Below, in pieces: positions 59,801 to 64,000 of a stretch of DNA of 64,000 nucleotides. The stretch is from Mycteria americana (taxonomy: Eukaryota; Chordata; Aves; Ciconiiformes; Ciconiidae), in contig NC_134365.1 of assembly GCF_035582795.1 (NCBI RefSeq), forward strand, positions 38,048,135 through 38,112,134, written 5' to 3'. A model generated the notes under the pieces. It ran no database searches, had not been told where the DNA came from, and was given only the letters and a program-made list of their open reading frames with translations. Position 1 is the first letter of the stretch. Every line of letters begins with the position of its first letter. Made by a program: the position numbers and the translations under genes.

Positions 59801-62800
59801 CTGGCCAGATTTTCCAAGCTGGTCAATGGGATGGGGCAAGCATTAATAGCTAGTTGGACTAAACTGATAAAAAATGGTGATATGAAAAGTGCTCAAGACA
59901 CTCTGCAAGCTATTGAAGCAAAAGTGGCCCTAATGTTGCAACTGCTAATTCACGAAGATGATGACATCTCATCTAATATCATTGGCTTTTGTTATGACTA
60001 CCTTCACATCTTGAAACAAGTAAATATGTCTGGCTTCAATTTAACATCACTTTTTGACATACAATTTAGTTTGATTTTTGTGGCAATATATGAATGTCAT
60101 ACTATGTGCAAGCTGACTTGCAAAATAGGGTTTTTGACTAATTAGCATTCAGTATCTTTAATGGCTGTGGTCATGCTGTTTCTATAGTGTTTAGAAATCT
60201 GAAGGAATTGGGTTAAATCTTGCATTAAGTGGGCTTAAGAAGGCTTGCAGATCGTATGGCTGTTAAAGCAAACCTGCCTTCCTATTAGTAATAAAGGAGT
60301 TACTATACAAAAAGTAACACTTGAAATTTATTTTACAGCTTTCTGCACTTTCAGACCAACAAAAAGCTAATGTAGAGGTAAGTATTTCTTTTTACTAGAG
60401 ATTTTTTTTTTCAAGAACACATTGGGTCAGAATCTTCCATGTTGCTGAAACAAACCATGTTTTATTTATATGCCTTAAAATGTGCATGTGACAAAAATTA
60501 AAAGGAAAGACTTAAAAGTAAGGACAGTATGTTCCATCTTCTGCTAAGTAACTACAGCTGTTTCTTTAAATAGTAAACCTATATTGAATTGTGTATGAAG
60601 ATGAAAGCTATTTTAGAGCTGGTCTTCCCAAGCAACCCTAAAGCATATGTTGGTAAGCTCCTGTACAGTCTGTACTGTTGATAGAATGTTCTTAAATCAA
60701 GATAGAAGAGGAGGGTTTTTTTCCTGAAGCTTTGTATTTTTATTAAAACCTGCCCTAATTCCAAAGGATTGGAAGAAGTATGGGAAGGGTTGTCATAAAC
60801 TTCAATCCTTGATAGTACCATAAGTTAAACTTATGAAAGAAGCTGCAAGTTAAATATAACAGTTGTACTTATAATGAACAGTTATATGGTAAGCATTACA
60901 TTGAACTATACATTAAGCTTAAATTTAAGCTTAAGCTTATATGCTTGAGTTTATACATAAGCTTAAGTTTATATATAAAGCATTAAGTTTAAATAAGGTT
61001 TATGTCCAGTTTTGGAGGTAGTAAACTTGTTTGGTTTTTTTATTTTGTTTCATTTTTTTCTTTTTTTTTTTCATTTCAGTCCTTTTTTAATTTCTTTTCC
61101 CTATGACCCTTCTGCACCAATGTGGATGCACTAATTTAGATGTTGAACTGGTTAGATTGGTGCAGGTATTTTGTAAGTTCATACAGCTGACAGTTGTGAT
61201 TTCCTTCTCCTTTACAAATAAAATTGAGTTCTGTACCTGTTCTAACGTGAAAAGGTGAATTTGGATAACCGTCATCTAGATTATCTTGATCTGGTTTTGG
61301 CTAATGTCTGTTTAAATTGGATGAGGTAACACAGTAGGAGAAGTTTGATAACATCACTGAATCTTTTTATTTTTGTTACTGTGTCTCTTTTGTTCTTATA
61401 ACTGGATCAAACCAAATTACTACTGTAGTGCACTTAAGACACTTAAAATTTCAATGTGTTACTGTCCCGAAATCTGTTGTTTTGTTAAACTTGCTTTCAT
61501 GCTGAAGGACTTTGTGTTATAATTACTTCTTAATTTTACTGAGCACTTCTTGAGGATTTGTGTTAAACTGAGAAGCAGTCGTACCAATCTTTTTTCTTTC
61601 ATCCAACTCGTAATAAGAAAGTATTTTGAATTAGTCTAAATTGTATTGTTGTCTGTCTTAAGCTTTAAGTTGTGTGCTTAGCAGCATTCCTTTAAAGTTT
61701 TGCACCTAAGAAGTTCTCACTTTCAACTTGTTCATTATTTGAACAGGAAAAAAGGGGATCTTGTTTATTGTGCCTTTGAAGTCCCCAAGTTTTTTCTCAT
61801 TAGCAGGATCACATTTTTAATTCTTGAAATGACAGGTATTTCTAAGCATTTCTGGCTACAAGCATATCACATTAATGTTCTGCAATTATTTTAATTCTTT
61901 AATATCGCTTCTTACGGAGAAGCAGGGACTTCTCACAGATGATGCTGACACTTAGTGTCAATAGAAAGCCTGATCACGTTCTTGCTATTTGACCATGTTC
62001 TTCCTCAAAGTCTATTACAAGTGTCTGTTTCTGCAAGATCACCAAGAATTTCACCTCGATAACCTAAGTTTAATTCATTGGTCCATTTTAGTCCATTTTA
62101 GTGTTAAAGAACTTCAGGTTTTGCACTTAAAATGAAAAAATACGTAATCGTGATTAATTTGTCAAAAGTTTTGGGTTTTTTTAAATTTACCTCGTTCCCT
62201 TCTTTACTATTTGTCTGAAATTTATGGCTATCTGCATTCAGAACCTCTAGTACTGGAAGAGAATCTCAAAATGCTAATCAAGTTCTTGCTGATATGATCA
62301 GCATTTTCATTTGCTATAGTTATAATAAAAGCTGTTGGCTACTGAATTTAATCAATATGGAAAAAAAAAGACACAAGTTTGTGTTTTCACATGGTAGTAG
62401 GTATAGGGATGAGGTGCTCTGTAATTCTGATCAGATACCTGTTATGATTCTACTGAGTCTTCTCCAATGTTTAGTGAACCCGTTCCTTGTAATAGGTATA
62501 TAGATATGTCCTGCCCCATTACTTGTTGCTACTTAATATTCTCTTGGCCTTTGAACACTTTATTGTTGTCATAGATATAAAAATGGTCTGCCTCTGATCA
62601 GTTTTAATTATTCAGAATAGCTTTCTGTCCATTTGGAATATTTAGATTTAATACACATTTTTGTAGGTTCCCCAGAACAAACTGTTAAACTGAAGTGAAA
62701 ATTAAAATATAATAGACTTCTAAACACTTCTTTTAGCTAACTTTGTGTGTCAGTCCAATTTCTATCCATCCTGGAAAGCATGAATGGAACTGAGTACTCC

Positions 62801-63603
62801 ATGTATTTTAAACATTAAATCAGAATTCTAAAAGCCTGAACTAGTAAATGCTTAGTAAGATCAAAGTGATACATTTAGAGTTTGAGACTTGAGTAGAGAC
62901 GAGATCAAGTCTTCATTCCTGTTTTAGGACTTAACCAACAGTCCCTACTAAGGTGAAATTGCATATCAGTGCTTTAACTGACCTGACAACTTGATGCTGC
63001 TGAAAAGGGAAGGTTTTGCTTTTCTTATTCCTGTTTGCTGCTCCTGGCTCTTGCTCTTGGATTCTTTGCTGAACCAATTCAGCTTGTTAACCTGTCCCCC
63101 AAAAAAAAACCTTTCAAGAACGTTGAGCTATTAGAGAAGTTAATGTTATGGCTAAGCTGACCTGCCCCTTTAAAATAGTATCTTGGACAACCTGTTTAGC
63201 TTCCTCTGCCTAGTTCAGTCATCTTAACTGTTTTCAGCGTGAACTGAACAGCACAGATTACAAGCAGGAAACAAGCCAGATAATACTGTCAGAGACTGAG
63301 AGCTCCAAGTCATTTATGCTGTGTATCTGGAATGGCATCTGTGTATTGTTTGGATATAATCCATCTGTTTTAATTTGGATTGTTACTTCTGCTAAACCTC
63401 TGAAAATAATAATTCAAATGGGATTTAAAATATTTATAAACATTTAACACTTGCTTTAATGTTTCCTTTACTGTAGGATTTTAACTGTTGCTTCTTATCA
63501 CTTGTCTGCTTCTACGCTTACAGTTCTGTTTTTATCTTAGGCAATCATGTTGGCAGTTATGAAGAAGTTGACATACGATGAAGAATATAATTTTGAAAAT
63601 GAG
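50817..63603 (+). CDS. XPOT: exportin-T (tRNA nuclear export receptor), N-terminal 394 codons in 10 exons
   Basis: Exportin-T is an importin-beta family HEAT-repeat receptor that binds mature tRNA with RanGTP in the nucleus and carries it through the pore. Coding exons are 50817-50876, 52837-52919, 54046-54102, 55646-55715, 56959-57177, 57731-57915, 58291-58459, 59783-60019, 60339-60377 and 63541-63603, joining in frame. The product begins MDEQALLGLNPNADADFRQR and closely follows human exportin-T, through NPQPEKTFIRNKAAQVFALL and LVNGMGQALIASWTKLIKNG to EEYNFENE. These are the N-terminal Ran-binding HEAT repeats and the Xpo1-like domain. About 570 further residues (human about 962) lie beyond the window. 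The ATG has G at -3 and +4. One intron uses a GC donor. Confidence 0.96.
50940..50954 (+). repeat. poly-G homopolymer, about 15 bases
   Basis: An uninterrupted G run lies 64 bases downstream of the first XPOT coding exon. Its length may be unreliable in an assembly. Confidence 0.8.
52400..52477 (+). mobile_element. CR1 LINE 3'-end fragment, older copy
   Basis: AAGGCCCTGAGCAACTTCTC, then GTCCCTTCTAACCTCAAC and GATTCTATGA are diverged CR1 3'UTR and octamer features. It lies in an XPOT intron. Confidence 0.75.
52521..52620 (+). mobile_element. CR1 LINE 3'-end fragment, younger copy
   Basis: GGACTCGATGATCTTAAAGG and TTTTCCAACCTATACGATTC lead into two ATTCTGTG octamers at the 3' end. It is nearly the same as the reverse-oriented copy at 11779-11928. 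It lies in an XPOT intron. Confidence 0.9.
52837..52919 (+). CDS. XPOT: XPOT coding exon 2
   Basis: After acceptor TTTGCAG the exon encodes ALAYFEQLKISQDAWQVCAE, then ALAQSIY plus AG. The donor is |GTAATG. Confidence 0.95.
53371..53425 (-). mobile_element. short CR1 3'-end fragment
   Basis: ATCACAGAATAATTCAGGTT followed by GGAAGGAAACTGAGGGA is the reverse complement of a CR1 3' end, truncated and diverged. Confidence 0.6.
54046..54102 (+). CDS. XPOT: XPOT coding exon 3
   Basis: After acceptor CTTTTCTAG the exon encodes (S)DDHIKFFCFQVLEHQIKF plus AA. The donor is |GTGAGT. Confidence 0.95.
55646..55715 (+). CDS. XPOT: XPOT coding exon 4
   Basis: After acceptor TTTCAG the exon encodes YSELTEVQQQLIRETLITWL and QAQ. 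The donor is |GTAAGT. Confidence 0.96.
56959..57177 (+). CDS. XPOT: XPOT coding exon 5, followed by a GC donor
   Basis: After acceptor CTACCAG the exon encodes 73 codons, from MLNPQPEKTFIRNKAAQVFA to DVVHTSE. The splice is TCAGAG|GCAAGT. Using the only nearby GT would introduce a stop after joining, so the GC donor is required. Confidence 0.94.
57731..57915 (+). CDS. XPOT: XPOT coding exon 6
   Basis: After acceptor TTGATAG the exon encodes EARRNTLLKDTMREQCIPSL to WIDLSLIANE plus AG. The donor is |GTAGGG. Confidence 0.96.
58291..58459 (+). CDS. XPOT: XPOT coding exon 7
   Basis: After a long T tract and CTGAAG the exon encodes (R)FINMLLGHMSVEVLREEA, through NKGMDPIDKTKLVESLCQVL, to FSIDQ. The donor is |GTTTGT. 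Confidence 0.96.
59783..60019 (+). CDS. XPOT: XPOT coding exon 8
   Basis: After CTTGCAG the exon encodes EDDVDFLARFSKLVNGMGQA to NIIGFCYDYLHILKQ, 79 codons. The donor is |GTAAAT. Confidence 0.96.
60339..60377 (+). CDS. XPOT: XPOT coding exon 9 (13 codons)
   Basis: The small exon LSALSDQQKANVE lies between TTTACAG| and |GTAAGT. Confidence 0.93.
60378..63540 (+). other. XPOT: XPOT intron after coding exon 9
   Basis: This AT-rich intron of 3.2 kb contains a cluster of AAGCTT palindromes at 60911-60976. No exon or recognised transposon is seen. Confidence 0.75.
60913..60934. repeat. perfect 22-bp palindrome in an AAGCTT-rich cluster
   Basis: The 22 bases are their own reverse complement, centred on AAATTT and flanked by TTAAGCTTA on both sides. 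Further TAAGCTTAAGT words follow to about 60976. Confidence 0.8.
63541..63603 (+). CDS. XPOT: XPOT coding exon 10
   Basis: After TATCTTAG the exon encodes AIMLAVMKKLTYDEEYNFEN and E. The donor is |GTATTG. The window ends in the next intron. Confidence 0.95.
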
Positions 63604-64000
63604 GTATTGTGTTATATGAATAAACAGACAAATACAACTTAAATTACATGTAGTAAAACTTGGTCATGCTTTTAAAATCCATATTTTTTCATAGACTAAG
63701 GATTTGAAGGTAGGAAGCAAAGGTAGGCTGATTTTTTTTTTTCCTATGTGGAAAGCTTTTTTAACCTCTGGGCATGTCTGCATAGGACAAAACGGCATAG
63801 TAAAGGAATATCTAAGCCAGTTCAGTTAACAGAATATTTCTGGCTGCATTTGTGCAGAACTATTCCTAGGCAAATACGCCTGTGCTGTTAACTAAACATA
63901 GCTGTTGAGCTGGCTTGTTCAGTGTGAGTTTGCGTGTTTCTGCACATCACTTCGGTCTTGCAAAAAGATTTGAGAAACGTTGTGTAATGAGACTCTTTAA
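63604..64000 (+). other. XPOT: XPOT intron, running off the window
   Basis: AT-rich sequence follows the donor. The next exon (expected to begin GEDEAMF by the human protein) is not in the window. Confidence 0.8.

Overview
The window is vertebrate nuclear DNA, almost certainly from a bird. It has short exons bounded by GT-AG splice sites, CpG-island promoters, and 3'-anchored fragments of CR1 LINEs ending in the avian ATTCTGTG-type octamer. Four protein-coding genes can be read exon by exon from their translations: SRGAP1 (+, only the 3' part), KICS2/C12orf66 (-, whole coding region), RPL18A (-, whole) and XPOT (+, only the 5' part). SRGAP1-KICS2-XPOT is the order I recall for human 12q14, which supports the gene names. 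No ERV/LTR element, tRNA, rRNA or CRISPR array was recognised.

Layout. 1-2991 is an SRGAP1 intron. 2992-6508 holds the last four SRGAP1 coding exons (SH3 domain and C-terminal tail), followed by a long 3'UTR to about 9.25 kb. The 3'UTR contains a long imperfect hairpin. About 9.25-31 kb is a gene-poor interval between the convergent 3' ends of SRGAP1 and KICS2. It holds one CR1 fragment, AT-rich simple repeats, GC-rich islets and two CTCF-like motifs. 31598-39918 is the KICS2 coding region in three exons, read on the minus strand, with a CpG-island promoter carrying two GTCACGTGAC palindromes. 41760-45346 is RPL18A in five coding exons encoding 176 aa. 44.7-47.8 kb is a large CpG island shared by RPL18A and the divergently transcribed XPOT. 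From 50.8 kb to the end run the first ten coding exons of XPOT (394 codons); the gene continues past the window.

Functionally, KICS2 (KICSTOR subunit acting on mTORC1 at the lysosome), RPL18A (60S ribosomal protein) and XPOT (tRNA export receptor) form a compact growth and translation cluster. RPL18A and XPOT are head to head, and KICS2 lies close by in the same orientation as RPL18A. Points worth checking are the SRGAP1 3'UTR hairpin, the paired E-box/CLEAR motifs at KICS2, the intron-bearing RPL18A where I recall C12orf56 in human, the upstream ORFs of XPOT, and a GC-AG intron in XPOT. All coordinates and base pairings were worked out by eye.
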